A stretch of DNA of 64,000 nucleotides from Flavobacteriales bacterium. GTDB taxonomy: Bacteria > Bacteroidota > Bacteroidia > Flavobacteriales_F > PHOS-HE28. Position 1 is the stretch's first letter, and every line of letters begins with the position of its first letter. A program made the position numbers and the translations under genes. Positions 41,727 to 50,734 of this stretch are shown here, piece after piece. The stretch is taken from positions 1 through 64,000 of the forward strand of contig JAEUSY010000003.1 in the NCBI GenBank assembly GCA_016788295.1, in the 5' to 3' direction. The notes under the pieces are model-generated. The model was not told the DNA's origin, did no database searches, and saw only the letters and a list, made by a program, of their open reading frames with translations.

Positions 41727-42151
41727 GCAAGGAGCACAGCTACACCAACGGTGAGGTCACTATTATCTGGCAGAAGGACCGCTGCATCCACAGCACCCTG
41801 TGCTGGAAGGGCCTGCCGGCGGTATTCCAACCCGGCAAACGCCCTTGGATAACGCCCGAGGGCATTGGCACGGAACAGATCGTTGAACAGGTGCGCAAAT
41901 GCCCGAGCGGGGCGCTAAGCTACCGGATGAACGATGGGTCCGGCCCCATGCCGACGACCAGGGCCTCCGAACGGCTGATCGAGGCCACGCCCAATGGGCC
42001 GCTGGTGCTGCAAGGCCCCTGCACGGTGAAGCATGCCGACGGCCGCGAGGAGACCCACGAAGGCAAGGTGGCCCTGTGCCGTTGCGGGGCATCGGCCAAC
42101 AAGCCTTACTGCGACGGTAGCCACCGGCGCGCGGGCTTCAGCGATCAGTGA
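41723..42151 (+). CDS. Fer4_19 plus CDGSH iron-sulfur protein
   Basis: The 142-residue protein joins two iron-sulfur modules. The first (residues 12-68) is a divergent mono-cluster ferredoxin domain with C21, C27 and C60. The second is a CDGSH 2Fe-2S domain with C119, C121, C130 and H134 (CRCGASANKPYCDGSH). It may carry electrons for, or sense redox with, the OsmC partner. The gene overlaps osmC by ATGA. No dedicated reductase is adjacent. Confidence 0.85.
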   Translation: MSKEHSYTNGEVTIIWQKDRCIHSTLCWKGLPAVFQPGKRPWITPEGIGTEQIVEQVRKCPSGALSYRMNDGSGPMPTTRASERLIEATPNGPLVLQGPCTVKHADGREETHEGKVALCRCGASANKPYCDGSHRRAGFSDQ

Positions 42152-42217
42152 CATTCGATGGTGGAGAACATGCAGGCATGGCCTGACGTTCTTCATGTAC
42201 GGGCTTGCCGTACAGGC

Positions 42218-42225
42218 TACCTTTG
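42218..42225 (+). promoter_or_regulatory. Putative -7 box (TACCTTTG)
   Basis: This exact match to TAnnTTTG lies 27 bp before the ATG at 42253, a sensible leader length. A -33 TTTG is not evident at 19 bp. Confidence 0.45.
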
Positions 42226-42252
42226 CACCCTTCCGAAAAGACAAGGACCACT

Positions 42253-43698
42253 ATGATCGTGCAGGATCCCCATCGCGTTCCGCTGAGCCCGGCCCAAAAG
42301 GCCCGTCGCATCAACATGAACGCGGACCTCTACGGCACCTTCGCCGAGATCGGGGCCGGACAGGAAACGGTGCGGCACTTCTTCCGCGCGGGCGGCGCTT
42401 CGCAGACCATTGCGAAGGCCATGAGCGCCTACGACAAGGACTTCAGCAACGCCATTTACGGACCCGAGCCCGGCAATCGGTTCGTGTGCGAAAGCCGCCT
42501 GAAGAACATGCTCCGCCACGAGTACGGTCTGATCACCGACCGCTTGTCGCGCAAGGACCACCCCACCAAGCGCTTCTTCACGTACGCCAACACGGTGGCG
42601 ACCAGCACCTTCGAGCGTCCGCACAGCGGCCACGGATGGGTGGGTGTACGTTTCCAGACCGCTCCGGACCAGCCCACCAGCGATGTGATCCTGCACTTCA
42701 GGCTGCACGACCCCGACATGAGCCTGCAACAGGAGAGCATCGGCGTGCTGGGCGTGAACCTGATGCACGGCTGCATGTTCAACCATGCCGATCCGCAGGA
42801 GATCATGACCGCGCTGTACGACAACGTGAGCCGGCACGTGGTGGAGATCGACATGATCCAAATGAACGGACCGGCGTTCGCACAGGTGGACAACCGCCTG
42901 CTGAGCCTGCAACTGGTGAAGCGCGGCTACACCGACGCCGTGCTCTTCGGTCCCGATGGCCAGAACCTACAGGCCAGCGAGATGCTCTACAAGAAGAACA
43001 TCCTCGCCATCCGCGGCAGCTTCCGCCCGGTGACCAAGGTGAACATCGACATGATCATGAACGGCTACAACATGTTCATCAAGGAACAGCGTGTGGACCG
43101 TCAGAACCTGCAGGTGCTCTTCGAGATCACGTTGAACAACCTGAAGAGCGACACCGGTGATGTGGATGAAAAGGACTTCATCGACCGGGCCGACATCCTG
43201 TGCTCCCTGGGGCAGACCGTGCTGATCAGCAACTACCAGGAATATTACAAGCTGGTGGAGTACTTCAGCCGGTACACCAAGGCGCGAATGGGCCTGATCA
43301 TGGGCGTGAACAACCTGGTGGAGGTGTTCGATGAGCGCTACTACCGCGAACTGAACGGAGGCGTGCTGGAAGCCTTCGGCATTCTCTTCCACCGCGACCT
43401 GAAGATCTACGTGTACCCGAGCCGGGCCAGCGCCAGCGACCAGATCATGACCACGGTGAACATGCCCGTGCATCCGCGGTTGAAGCCCTTGTACGACTAC
43501 CTGTTGTTCAACAAGCGCTTGGTGGACATCACCAACTTCGACCCCAATGTGCTGCACATCTTCAGCAAACAGGTGCTGGACATGATCCGCGGCGGCAAAG
43601 CGGGTTGGGAGGAACTGGTGCCCCCCTACGTGGACAACATGATCAAGGACAACCGACTGTTCGGCTTTACGCCGGAAAAGGCGTCGGCCCAGGCCTGA
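42253..43698 (+). CDS. Conserved cytosolic protein of unknown function (large)
   Basis: This codes for 481 residues from ATG 42253 (MIVQDPHRVPLSPAQ); an earlier in-frame start adds 16 residues and was not used. There is no signal or membrane segment. Conserved-looking blocks include NADLYGTFAEIGAGQETVRHFFRAGG, LMHGCMFNHADPQEIMTALYDN and ANTVATSTFERPHSGHGW; the family is recognisable as widespread but has no assigned activity that I know. GHGW and H/D-rich blocks hint at an enzyme. It stands alone. Confidence 0.65.
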   Translation: MIVQDPHRVPLSPAQKARRINMNADLYGTFAEIGAGQETVRHFFRAGGASQTIAKAMSAYDKDFSNAIYGPEPGNRFVCESRLKNMLRHEYGLITDRLSRKDHPTKRFFTYANTVATSTFERPHSGHGWVGVRFQTAPDQPTSDVILHFRLHDPDMSLQQESIGVLGVNLMHGCMFNHADPQEIMTALYDNVSRHVVEIDMIQMNGPAFAQVDNRLLSLQLVKRGYTDAVLFGPDGQNLQASEMLYKKNILAIRGSFRPVTKVNIDMIMNGYNMFIKEQRVDRQNLQVLFEITLNNLKSDTGDVDEKDFIDRADILCSLGQTVLISNYQEYYKLVEYFSRYTKARMGLIMGVNNLVEVFDERYYRELNGGVLEAFGILFHRDLKIYVYPSRASASDQIMTTVNMPVHPRLKPLYDYLLFNKRLVDITNFDPNVLHIFSKQVLDMIRGGKAGWEELVPPYVDNMIKDNRLFGFTPEKASAQA

Positions 43699-43735
43699 TC
43701 CGTTACCTATTGCCCAGCCGGGCATTCTTTGGGGC

Positions 43736-44530
43736 ATGCGCACTTTCGCCCTGCTGCTACCGCTGCTACTGAACCTTGCCGCAACCCCTGCGAAGGACCG
43801 TATCGTGGACCGATTCGCCGTGCCAAGCGGTTTTGCGCGAGTGCCCGTGGCCCCTGCCTCGTTCGGGGCCTATCTGCGCAACCTTCCCCTACTGCCTGTT
43901 GGCACCGGGGTGACGCTCTACAATGGCAGCGCCAAAGGCAGGCAGGACGTACATGCGGCCGTGATCGATATCAGCGTTGGCCAAAAGGACCTGCAACAAT
44001 GCGCCGATGCGGTGATGCGGTTGCGGGCCGAGCACCTCCATGCCAACGGGAAGGACCAGGCCATCACGTTCCGGTTCACCAACGGGTTCGAGGCGCGCTG
44101 GGACCGCTGGGCCAAGGGCGAACGCATCCGCGTGAGCGGCAACACCTGCAGTTGGTACGCTGGTGCCGCACCGGACCGATCGCACGACCAATTGCTCCGC
44201 TACCTGGACATGGTGTTCACCTATGCGGGCACGCTATCGCTGGCCCGCGAACTGGTGCCCACTACCGATGCCGTGCGGCCGGGCGATGTGTACATACAGG
44301 GCGGCAGTCCGGGCCACGCGGTGCTGGTGGTGGACGTGGCCGAACGGCCCGATGGCACCCAATCCATGCTGCTGGCCCAGAGCTACATGCCCGCCCAGCA
44401 GATCCACGTACTGAAGGACCTGCGCCATGCCGCCCATGGGGCCTGGTTCGTAGTGGGCGCCGACGACCGCCTGTACACGCCCGAATGGACCTTCAATTGG
44501 AGCGACAGGCGGCGTTGGCCCGTGGAATAG
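43736..44530 (+). CDS. DUF4846 secreted protein
   Basis: The 264-residue protein has a signal peptide (LLLPLLLNLAATPAKD). The DUF4846 core begins DRFAVPSGFARVPVAPASFGAYLRNLPLLP, continues with the Cys-containing NTCSWYAG and the HAVLVVDVAE strand, and ends with HGAWFVVG. DUF4846 occurs mostly in Bacteroidota. It is probably periplasmic; activity is unknown. H in GSPGHAVLVVD may be part of an active site, by analogy only. Confidence 0.78.
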   Translation: MRTFALLLPLLLNLAATPAKDRIVDRFAVPSGFARVPVAPASFGAYLRNLPLLPVGTGVTLYNGSAKGRQDVHAAVIDISVGQKDLQQCADAVMRLRAEHLHANGKDQAITFRFTNGFEARWDRWAKGERIRVSGNTCSWYAGAAPDRSHDQLLRYLDMVFTYAGTLSLARELVPTTDAVRPGDVYIQGGSPGHAVLVVDVAERPDGTQSMLLAQSYMPAQQIHVLKDLRHAAHGAWFVVGADDRLYTPEWTFNWSDRRRWPVE

Positions 44531-44620
44531 CGCCACGCCTGATCATTGCGACCTTCAGCTTTACGGGCCAATGTTATCTTGCCCGTCCGACGGTGCGAAG
44601 AGGGCCGTGGCGGAGGATCG

Positions 44621-45844
44621 ATGAGCGCAGGGAACACAGCAGTGAAGCAGCGCGTGCGCGACAGTCGCGTGCAGGCCCTGCCACACCCTTGGTCCGCGTG
44701 GCTCACGGTGAGCAGCGACCCGGACAACACGCGCTTTCCCGATTGGCAGGAACTGGACCGGGTGCTCTGGAAGGAACTGGGGCTCCCTTTTTCCGATTCG
44801 GCCTTCGTCCGCTCCTACAACGTGCAGCTGCCCGACCAAGTGGACCTGCACGGCCACCCGGAGATCCTGGGCAGCCACCTGCACGACACCATGCACACGT
44901 GGGGCGATTTCATGTTCGCCGGCACACGCGGTTTCGATCGCAGCGATGCGGAGGCGCACCTGAAGGTCATGGAGCAACTGCGTTTCAGCCCGCGCGTGTG
45001 GGTGGACCACAGCATGTTCATTGGCAACCTGCTGCACACCCACAAGTTCGGGGGCATTCCCGAGTTCAAGGACGCTTCGGGCTACACCTACGCCAACCAG
45101 CACTATACGCTTGACCTGATCCGAAAGGCGGGTGTGCGGTACTTCTGGGACGGTACCATCACCTCTGTATTGGGCCAGGACCGGGAGCTCTCCTTGCGGC
45201 AGTATCACTTGGAGCGCACCGGTTCAGGAAGGCGCGGTACGTTGGACTGGATGAAGCACAAGGTCGGCGACACCTTCGGGCTGGGCAAGGCGTTCAGGGA
45301 CCAGTTCCAAGGCAACCAGGCCTACCGCGTGCATCAATTCCTTGATGGCAGCCATGGCTATGTGTTCCCGCGCTACGGACGTTGGGAACTGGCCGACATA
45401 CAAGGTCTGGGCGTGCTACTGGCCCCCGATAAGATGGAACGCTTGGTGGCACATGGCGGTGTGTGCATCGCGTACACACACCTGGGCAAGCGCAAGGCCG
45501 GTCACGAGAACGATCCGGCCCACATCCCTGCGGCGACACGAAGGTCCCTTGAACATGTGGCCGGCCTGCACCGCGAGGGGAAGCTCATGTTATCCTCCCT
45601 CGGCCGTCTGCTGGACTACCTCGTTCTGCGCGATCATATCGTGATCAATGGCACTTCGATCACCTTCCAAGCGGATGGACTTGCCTTCAACGCAGTGGGG
45701 GCACGTGAACTGGCCGGGCATTCCTTCACCATCAAAGGAACTGTGCCGCAGGGCATTGAGGTCCTGGGCTCCGGTGGACCTGTGTCCCATAACATCCTTC
45801 GGCACGGCGATCGCGCGTTCACCCTTCAATTCCCTGAAGCATGA
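44621..45844 (+). CDS. Polysaccharide-deacetylase-like (NodB-type) protein
   Basis: The protein has 407 residues from ATG 44621 (MSAGNTAVKQ). The start TVSSDPDNTRFPDW (D33, D35) resembles the metal/base block of NodB-type deacetylases, and H88-DTM-H92 (LHDTMHTWGDF) matches the HxxxH metal site; later VDHSMFIGN and HTHKFGG add His residues. Such enzymes remove acetyl groups from amino-sugar polymers. There is no signal peptide. Its stop overlaps the formyltransferase start as ATGA, linking the two in one pathway. Similarity is moderate. Confidence 0.55.
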   Translation: MSAGNTAVKQRVRDSRVQALPHPWSAWLTVSSDPDNTRFPDWQELDRVLWKELGLPFSDSAFVRSYNVQLPDQVDLHGHPEILGSHLHDTMHTWGDFMFAGTRGFDRSDAEAHLKVMEQLRFSPRVWVDHSMFIGNLLHTHKFGGIPEFKDASGYTYANQHYTLDLIRKAGVRYFWDGTITSVLGQDRELSLRQYHLERTGSGRRGTLDWMKHKVGDTFGLGKAFRDQFQGNQAYRVHQFLDGSHGYVFPRYGRWELADIQGLGVLLAPDKMERLVAHGGVCIAYTHLGKRKAGHENDPAHIPAATRRSLEHVAGLHREGKLMLSSLGRLLDYLVLRDHIVINGTSITFQADGLAFNAVGARELAGHSFTIKGTVPQGIEVLGSGGPVSHNILRHGDRAFTLQFPEA

Positions 45845-46662
45845 GCCCGCGGATCGTGTTCCTGACCAGCGACCAGCCCGTGGCACGGGTGCTGGCCGAT
45901 CGGCTGGCGAACACCACGGGAATGGTGCTGATCGTGCAGCAAGTGGACACTGGTGCCCGGCCCTACAGCAAATGGTCCAACCGGGTGCGATCCGTTGTGG
46001 GTGACCGAGTGGTTGACCGGCTCGTGCACCGCGTACGACTGACCCCTGAAATGCGGCGACTTCTGGCCTTTGAGGAACGGTTGGCCGCCAAGGCCGAAGG
46101 ATACTTCCTGGACCGTGTTCCCTCCCTGGGCCTGCGCGCCGAATGGCCTGAAGTGGAACGCATTGAGACCACCGACCTGAATGCCCCGGAGACCATCCAA
46201 CGGATCCGTGAAGCTCGGCCTGATCTGCTGGTGGTCTATGGCACCAAGATCCTGAAAGCCCCCCTACTGGCAGTGCCCAGCAAAGGGACACTGAACGCAC
46301 ATACCTCCCTGCTTCCTGCCTACCGCGGCACCCGCTCGGAGTTCTGGCAATGCCTCAATGATGATCCATCGAGCGCAGGCATCACCATCCACTTGGTGGA
46401 TACGGGCGTGGATACCGGCCAGATCCTCTTCCAAAAACCTGTGGAAACGAACTGGCCAACAGACCCCTTCATGTTGCGGGCGCTCAACAACCTGATGGTG
46501 ATCGAGCACTACCCGTGGGTGATCGACCGCTTTGCACAGGGCGATCTAAAGCCTACGGTGCAACCCAAAGGCGAAGGCCACACCTACCGCCTGAGCGAGC
46601 ACACACGTGAAAAGCGTTTGGAGCTGATGCGTCGCTTGGAAAAGGAGCTCGGAACGGACTGA
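45841..46662 (+). CDS. Formyltransferase-family protein (sugar N-formyltransferase-like)
   Basis: The 273-residue protein has a Formyl_trans domain using 10-formyl-THF. The catalytic Asn-His-Asp set is N152 and H154 in GTLNAHTSLLP and D191 in DTGVDTGQIL, with RGTRSEFW nearby. Gene order suggests it formylates an amino sugar in a surface glycan rather than Met-tRNA. It is coupled to the deacetylase-like gene (ATGA). Fmt itself would be longer with a distinct C-terminal domain. The nucleotide-sugar substrate is unknown. Confidence 0.8.
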   Translation: MSPRIVFLTSDQPVARVLADRLANTTGMVLIVQQVDTGARPYSKWSNRVRSVVGDRVVDRLVHRVRLTPEMRRLLAFEERLAAKAEGYFLDRVPSLGLRAEWPEVERIETTDLNAPETIQRIREARPDLLVVYGTKILKAPLLAVPSKGTLNAHTSLLPAYRGTRSEFWQCLNDDPSSAGITIHLVDTGVDTGQILFQKPVETNWPTDPFMLRALNNLMVIEHYPWVIDRFAQGDLKPTVQPKGEGHTYRLSEHTREKRLELMRRLEKELGTD

Positions 46663-46674
46663 ACGGAAAGGCAC

Positions 46675-47610
46675 ATGGAACGCGCAACGGACCAGTTGGT
46701 GCGGGCCACGTTCAGCGGCCATCGCGGGCCTGTGTATGCACTGTTGCCCGAACTGCATGGAAACAGCTTTCTGTCGGGCTCCGGTGATGGGCTGGTGGTA
46801 CGCTGGGACCGCCAGGCCCCAGAGGCCGGACAGGTGGTGGTGAACGTAGGCCAGGCCGTGTTCAGCCTGCTGCGCACTGGCCATCTCCTGCTCATCGGCA
46901 CCGAAGGCGGCGACCTCTTCGTGATCGATGCGGAACACGGGCGCGAGCTCCATCGGTTCACCGTGCACCGCAAAGGGATCTTCCGCATGGTGGAGCTCAG
47001 CGCGAACCGTGTTGCATGTGCCGGCGGCGATGGTACGCTAAGCATCTGGCGCGTGGGGACAGAACCGGAAACAGCACTGGAACTGCTCCGGCATTTCCCG
47101 CTATGCGAAGAGAAACTGCGCGATCTGGCCATGGATGCCACGGGCGAACGGTTGGCCGTGGCCTGTGGCGATGGACTGGTGCGGGTTCTGGACACCACCT
47201 ACTTCAACGAAACGGCAACGATCAACGCCCATCCGGCAATGCTTGAACAGGTCGGCGGTGCCACGTGCGTTGCCTTCCATCCGCACAAACCCGTGCTGAT
47301 CAGCGGCGGCAAGGATGGATACCTGCGCACCTGGCTGGCCAACGAACAGTTCAGGCCCTTGCTTGGTCTGCCAGCGCACAAGGGTTCCATTTACCGCGTG
47401 GCGTTCAGCCCCGATGGGAAACACTTCTGCACGGTAAGCCGCGACAAGACCGTGAAGCTGTGGGACGCCCATTCGCTTGGACCCGTGCAGCGCCTGGACC
47501 GCACCGTGCAAGGGCACACCCACAGTGTGAACGCCGTGCTCTGGACAACAGCGGCACTGCTCACCGCCTCGGACGACCGCACGATCAAGAGCTGGGACCT
47601 GCGGCCATGA
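46675..47610 (+). CDS. WD40-repeat protein
   Basis: The 311-residue protein is built of seven WD40-like repeats; the ends GLVVRWDRQAP, TLSIWRVG, VKLWDAHS and TIKSWDLRP are clear. No signal peptide or enzyme domain is present, so it is likely a cytosolic scaffold. It lies between the formyltransferase and a membrane glycosyltransferase-like gene, sharing ATGA with the latter. Its role in the cluster is not known. Confidence 0.8.
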   Translation: MERATDQLVRATFSGHRGPVYALLPELHGNSFLSGSGDGLVVRWDRQAPEAGQVVVNVGQAVFSLLRTGHLLLIGTEGGDLFVIDAEHGRELHRFTVHRKGIFRMVELSANRVACAGGDGTLSIWRVGTEPETALELLRHFPLCEEKLRDLAMDATGERLAVACGDGLVRVLDTTYFNETATINAHPAMLEQVGGATCVAFHPHKPVLISGGKDGYLRTWLANEQFRPLLGLPAHKGSIYRVAFSPDGKHFCTVSRDKTVKLWDAHSLGPVQRLDRTVQGHTHSVNAVLWTTAALLTASDDRTIKSWDLRP

Positions 47611-49010
47611 AGTACATCTGGAGCAGAACGGCATTGGGCCTCATTGGCGTTCTGTTGCTCATCAGCAGCTCCAACATCAATTGGGGCAAGGAACACTGGC
47701 GCACGGTGATGCAGGCCGACGCGAAGGGGTACTACGCCTACCTCCCTGCCATCTTCATCTACCACGACCCCAACATCGGCTTCTTCGATCAGATCGAACA
47801 GGAGACCTACTACAACCCCGACCTCTTCTACGACTATCGCGCCGCGCACAATGGCCGCACCATACCGAAGTACTTCGTGGGCACGGCCGTGCTGCAAGCG
47901 CCGTTCTTCCTTGCGGCCCACGCCTTCACATCGCTGACCGGCGGTGATAGCGACGGCTACTCCAAACCCTATGTGGTGGCCATCAACCTGGCGGCAATAG
48001 CGTGGGTGCTGCTGGGTTGCTGGGCATTGCTGAAGCTCCTGGCCAGTTACGGGGTGCGCGACCTGCACATGGCCTTCACCCTATTGGCGTTCACTTTCGG
48101 CACCAACCTCTTCTACTATGGCGTGGTGGCACCGGGCATGAGCCATGTGTACAGCTTCGGGCTCATCAGCCTCTTCCTTTGGAAAGGCCGCCAGGTCTGG
48201 CTTGGAGATGGCACACGCGAGCTGGTAGTGCTGGCCGTATTGCTCGGGCTTATCGTACTGGTGCGGCCGGTGAACGGCATGGTGGTGTTCGCCTTGGCCG
48301 TGCTGATGCCTGAAGGGAACAAAGGCCGCGCACTGGCTGACCTCATCCGAGGCCAACGCTTTTCTGTGCTTGCAGTTGCCGCGCTCATCGCGCTTGCCAT
48401 TCCGCTCCTTCAACTGGTCTATTACAAATGGGCCACCGGTAGTTGGCTGGTCTATTCCTATGGCGAAGAAGGCTTCAAGTGGACATCGCCCGCCCTGTTC
48501 GACTTCCTGTTCAGCTACAAGAAGGGCGCCTTCGTGTACACACCGTTGCTGCTCCTGAGCATGTTCGGGCTCGTCCCCCTGTTCCGCAGCGACAGGCTGG
48601 CGGCACTGGCCTGGGGCGTGTTCTTCGTTCTGCTCGTCTACGTGCTCTCCTCGTGGTGGAACTGGTGGTATGGCGGCAGCTTCGGCAGCCGAGTGCTTGT
48701 GGAGTTCCTTGGACTGTTCGCGCTGCTGTTCGGGCTGTTGCTCGCACGGAGCAGATCGGTCGTACGGCGAGCGGTCATTACCCTGACCTTGCTGTTGACG
48801 GTCCTCTGCCAGGTGCAGACCTACCAAGCGCGGTACTACCAGATCCATTGGGAGGACATGGACCAAGAGCGTTATTGGAAGGTCTTCCTGCGCGTGGACC
48901 AACTGGGCTGCCTCAGCCCCAATGCTGCACGTACCAAGGCACGGCCCGTTCAAGGCCGGCCTTCAGGTCGAACTGCGGGGCATAGCCCAAAAGCTCACGT
49001 GCTTTGCTGA
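47607..49010 (+). CDS. GT-C-like polytopic membrane protein
   Basis: The 467-residue protein has about 11-12 transmembrane helices. The first periplasmic loop has D38 in ADAKGYYAYLPAIF, a motif of GT-C glycosyltransferases such as ArnT/PMT relatives, which use lipid-linked sugars. Its start overlaps the WD40 stop (ATGA). The last 35 residues run 98 bp into the convergent epimerase gene and look non-native, as if the original stop was lost. Enzyme class is inferred only from topology and the acidic loop. Confidence 0.7.
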   Translation: MKYIWSRTALGLIGVLLLISSSNINWGKEHWRTVMQADAKGYYAYLPAIFIYHDPNIGFFDQIEQETYYNPDLFYDYRAAHNGRTIPKYFVGTAVLQAPFFLAAHAFTSLTGGDSDGYSKPYVVAINLAAIAWVLLGCWALLKLLASYGVRDLHMAFTLLAFTFGTNLFYYGVVAPGMSHVYSFGLISLFLWKGRQVWLGDGTRELVVLAVLLGLIVLVRPVNGMVVFALAVLMPEGNKGRALADLIRGQRFSVLAVAALIALAIPLLQLVYYKWATGSWLVYSYGEEGFKWTSPALFDFLFSYKKGAFVYTPLLLLSMFGLVPLFRSDRLAALAWGVFFVLLVYVLSSWWNWWYGGSFGSRVLVEFLGLFALLFGLLLARSRSVVRRAVITLTLLLTVLCQVQTYQARYYQIHWEDMDQERYWKVFLRVDQLGCLSPNAARTKARPVQGRPSGRTAGHSPKAHVLC

Positions 49011-49896
49011 TATCGGCGAGTGAATCGCGGATATCGCCGGCCCGCTCGGCCACGTGCTGGACACCAACACGCCCAATGGCCGGATCGGTCTTGGCCAAAG
49101 CGTTCCGCAAGGCATCGATCAGTTCCAGCAGGGTGGTTCGATCGCCATAGGCCACATTGAACACCTGCCCAACGGCCCTGGCATCGGCACTTTCCAAGGC
49201 CGCAAGCACGGCCATCACTGCATTGCCCACGTAGGTGAAGTCGCGCGATTGCTGACCATCGCCATGCACCTGCGGGGCCTCGTGCTTCAGGAAGGCCCTG
49301 ATGAATTTCGGGATGGCCGCTGCATAAGGGCCTTCGGGGTCCTGCCGTTCGCCGAACACATTGAAGAAGCGCAGGCCGATGGTGTTGAGCCCGTGTAGGC
49401 GCGTGTACAACTGGGCGTACAGCTCGTTGCCCGCCTTGGTAACGGCATAGGGCGAAAGCGGATCGCCGGTGTTTGGCTCGCGCTTGGGCAGTTCCTTGGA
49501 GTTGCCGTAGACGCTGGAGCTGGAAGCGTACACGAAGCGGTCCACCCCTTCGAGGCGTGCGGCATCCAGCACGTTCAGGAAGCCGGTGAGGTTGGTGGCA
49601 TGCGAGGAGAGCGGATCGGCAATGGACCGCGGCACGGAGCCCAATGCGGCCAGATGCACCACTGCACGCGCGCCGACCATGGCGTTGCGGCATGCCTCGG
49701 CATCGCGAATGTCCCCTTCCACCAAAGCAAAGTCGGGCCGGCCTTCCAGATGGGCGATGTTGGAGCGCTTGCTGGTCGCGAAGTTGTCCATGCACCGCAC
49801 GGCCATGCCAAGCTGCAGCAACGCGTCGCACACATGGCTACCAATGAAACCGGAGCCACCGGTGACCAGAACGGGAAGGGATGCGCGGTCTGACAT
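48913..49896 (-). CDS. NAD-dependent nucleotide-sugar epimerase/dehydratase
   Basis: The 327-residue protein is a short-chain SDR epimerase. The NAD site is GGSGFIG (13-19), the catalytic triad S126-128/Y150/K154 lies in YASSSSVYG and YAVTK. Blocks SVPRSIADP, FFNVFGERQDP and QQSRDFTYVG point to the UDP-GlcNAc/UDP-GalNAc or UDP-glucose 4-epimerase group (WbpP-like). It supplies sugars for surface glycans. Start 49896 was chosen over a longer frame to 49956. Its 3' end overlaps the GT-C gene. Confidence 0.85.
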   Translation of the reverse strand: MSDRASLPVLVTGGSGFIGSHVCDALLQLGMAVRCMDNFATSKRSNIAHLEGRPDFALVEGDIRDAEACRNAMVGARAVVHLAALGSVPRSIADPLSSHATNLTGFLNVLDAARLEGVDRFVYASSSSVYGNSKELPKREPNTGDPLSPYAVTKAGNELYAQLYTRLHGLNTIGLRFFNVFGERQDPEGPYAAAIPKFIRAFLKHEAPQVHGDGQQSRDFTYVGNAVMAVLAALESADARAVGQVFNVAYGDRTTLLELIDALRNALAKTDPAIGRVGVQHVAERAGDIRDSLADISKARELLGYAPQFDLKAGLERAVPWYVQHWG

Positions 49897-49986
49897 CGGG
49901 TAAAGGACGCGGCCTTGCGCCTTGGGTTGCGAAGGTAGACCGACGCCGGATGCCACTTCGATCGTAGTGCGGGGGCTTTTCCACGA

Positions 49987-50676
49987 TCATACTTTCACCG
50001 CCACACCGTACCAGATGGTGCGTTGATTAGCGGGCACCAGTGGACGGATCAGCGCATCCACCCGGGCCAGCAGGTCGCGCTGGCCTTCGCTGCGGCCGAG
50101 GTTCGCCAACACGCCGGTGGTGTGGTCGTCCAACCGGGCGAAGGGTGCGAACAGGTCACGGTCCTTCACCGGATCGAGGTAGCGCCAGTAGTGGTCCCAG
50201 GCCACGAAGCGTTTGCGCAGCCAGGTGTGCAACGGACTGCCATGCAGGTTCTCTGCGAAGAGCAGCACACCGCCGGGTCGCAGCACACGGTGCATCTCCC
50301 GAACGGCCTGGGCTTGCTTCTCCTTGCTACCCAGCGCCCCGATCATGCTCTTGAAGATCACCACATCATAGCTGTTGTCCGCTTTGGGGATGGCCGTAGC
50401 GTCAATAGCCTCGTAGGTTATCCATTCGTCCCACCCCAAGGTCCTATGCAGATCCACTGCTCGTTCGGTAGGTCCATGGAGATCGCTGCAGACCGTAATG
50501 AAACCATGCTCGGCGAGCATGAGGCTTAGTCCTCCGTCCCGTTCTCCTAACGCCAATGCAAAATGGCGGTCATCGGGCATGGCTTGGAGCGTTCGATGCC
50601 AGAGCGGATAGGCCCTAGACCAGGAGCGCACCTCCCATTGGAAATACAGATCAAGGTGGTCTTTCGGCGCGGACAT
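49987..50676 (-). CDS. SAM-dependent methyltransferase (type 11)
   Basis: The 229-residue protein has motif I FALALGERDGGLSLMLAEHG (a degenerate ExGxG), then TVCSDLHG, DVVIFKSMIGALG and VLRPGGVLLFAENLHG. This is the Methyltransf_11 order. The basic C-terminal half is typical of glycan- or lipid-modifying relatives. It lies 90 bp upstream of the epimerase on the same strand, so it may modify the same glycan. The acceptor is unknown. Confidence 0.75.
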   Translation of the reverse strand: MSAPKDHLDLYFQWEVRSWSRAYPLWHRTLQAMPDDRHFALALGERDGGLSLMLAEHGFITVCSDLHGPTERAVDLHRTLGWDEWITYEAIDATAIPKADNSYDVVIFKSMIGALGSKEKQAQAVREMHRVLRPGGVLLFAENLHGSPLHTWLRKRFVAWDHYWRYLDPVKDRDLFAPFARLDDHTTGVLANLGRSEGQRDLLARVDALIRPLVPANQRTIWYGVAVKV

Positions 50677-50734
50677 GCGACAAAGAAAGGGGCGACATCG
50701 CTGCCGCCCCCACTTTCACCCTTGTTCAATGGCC

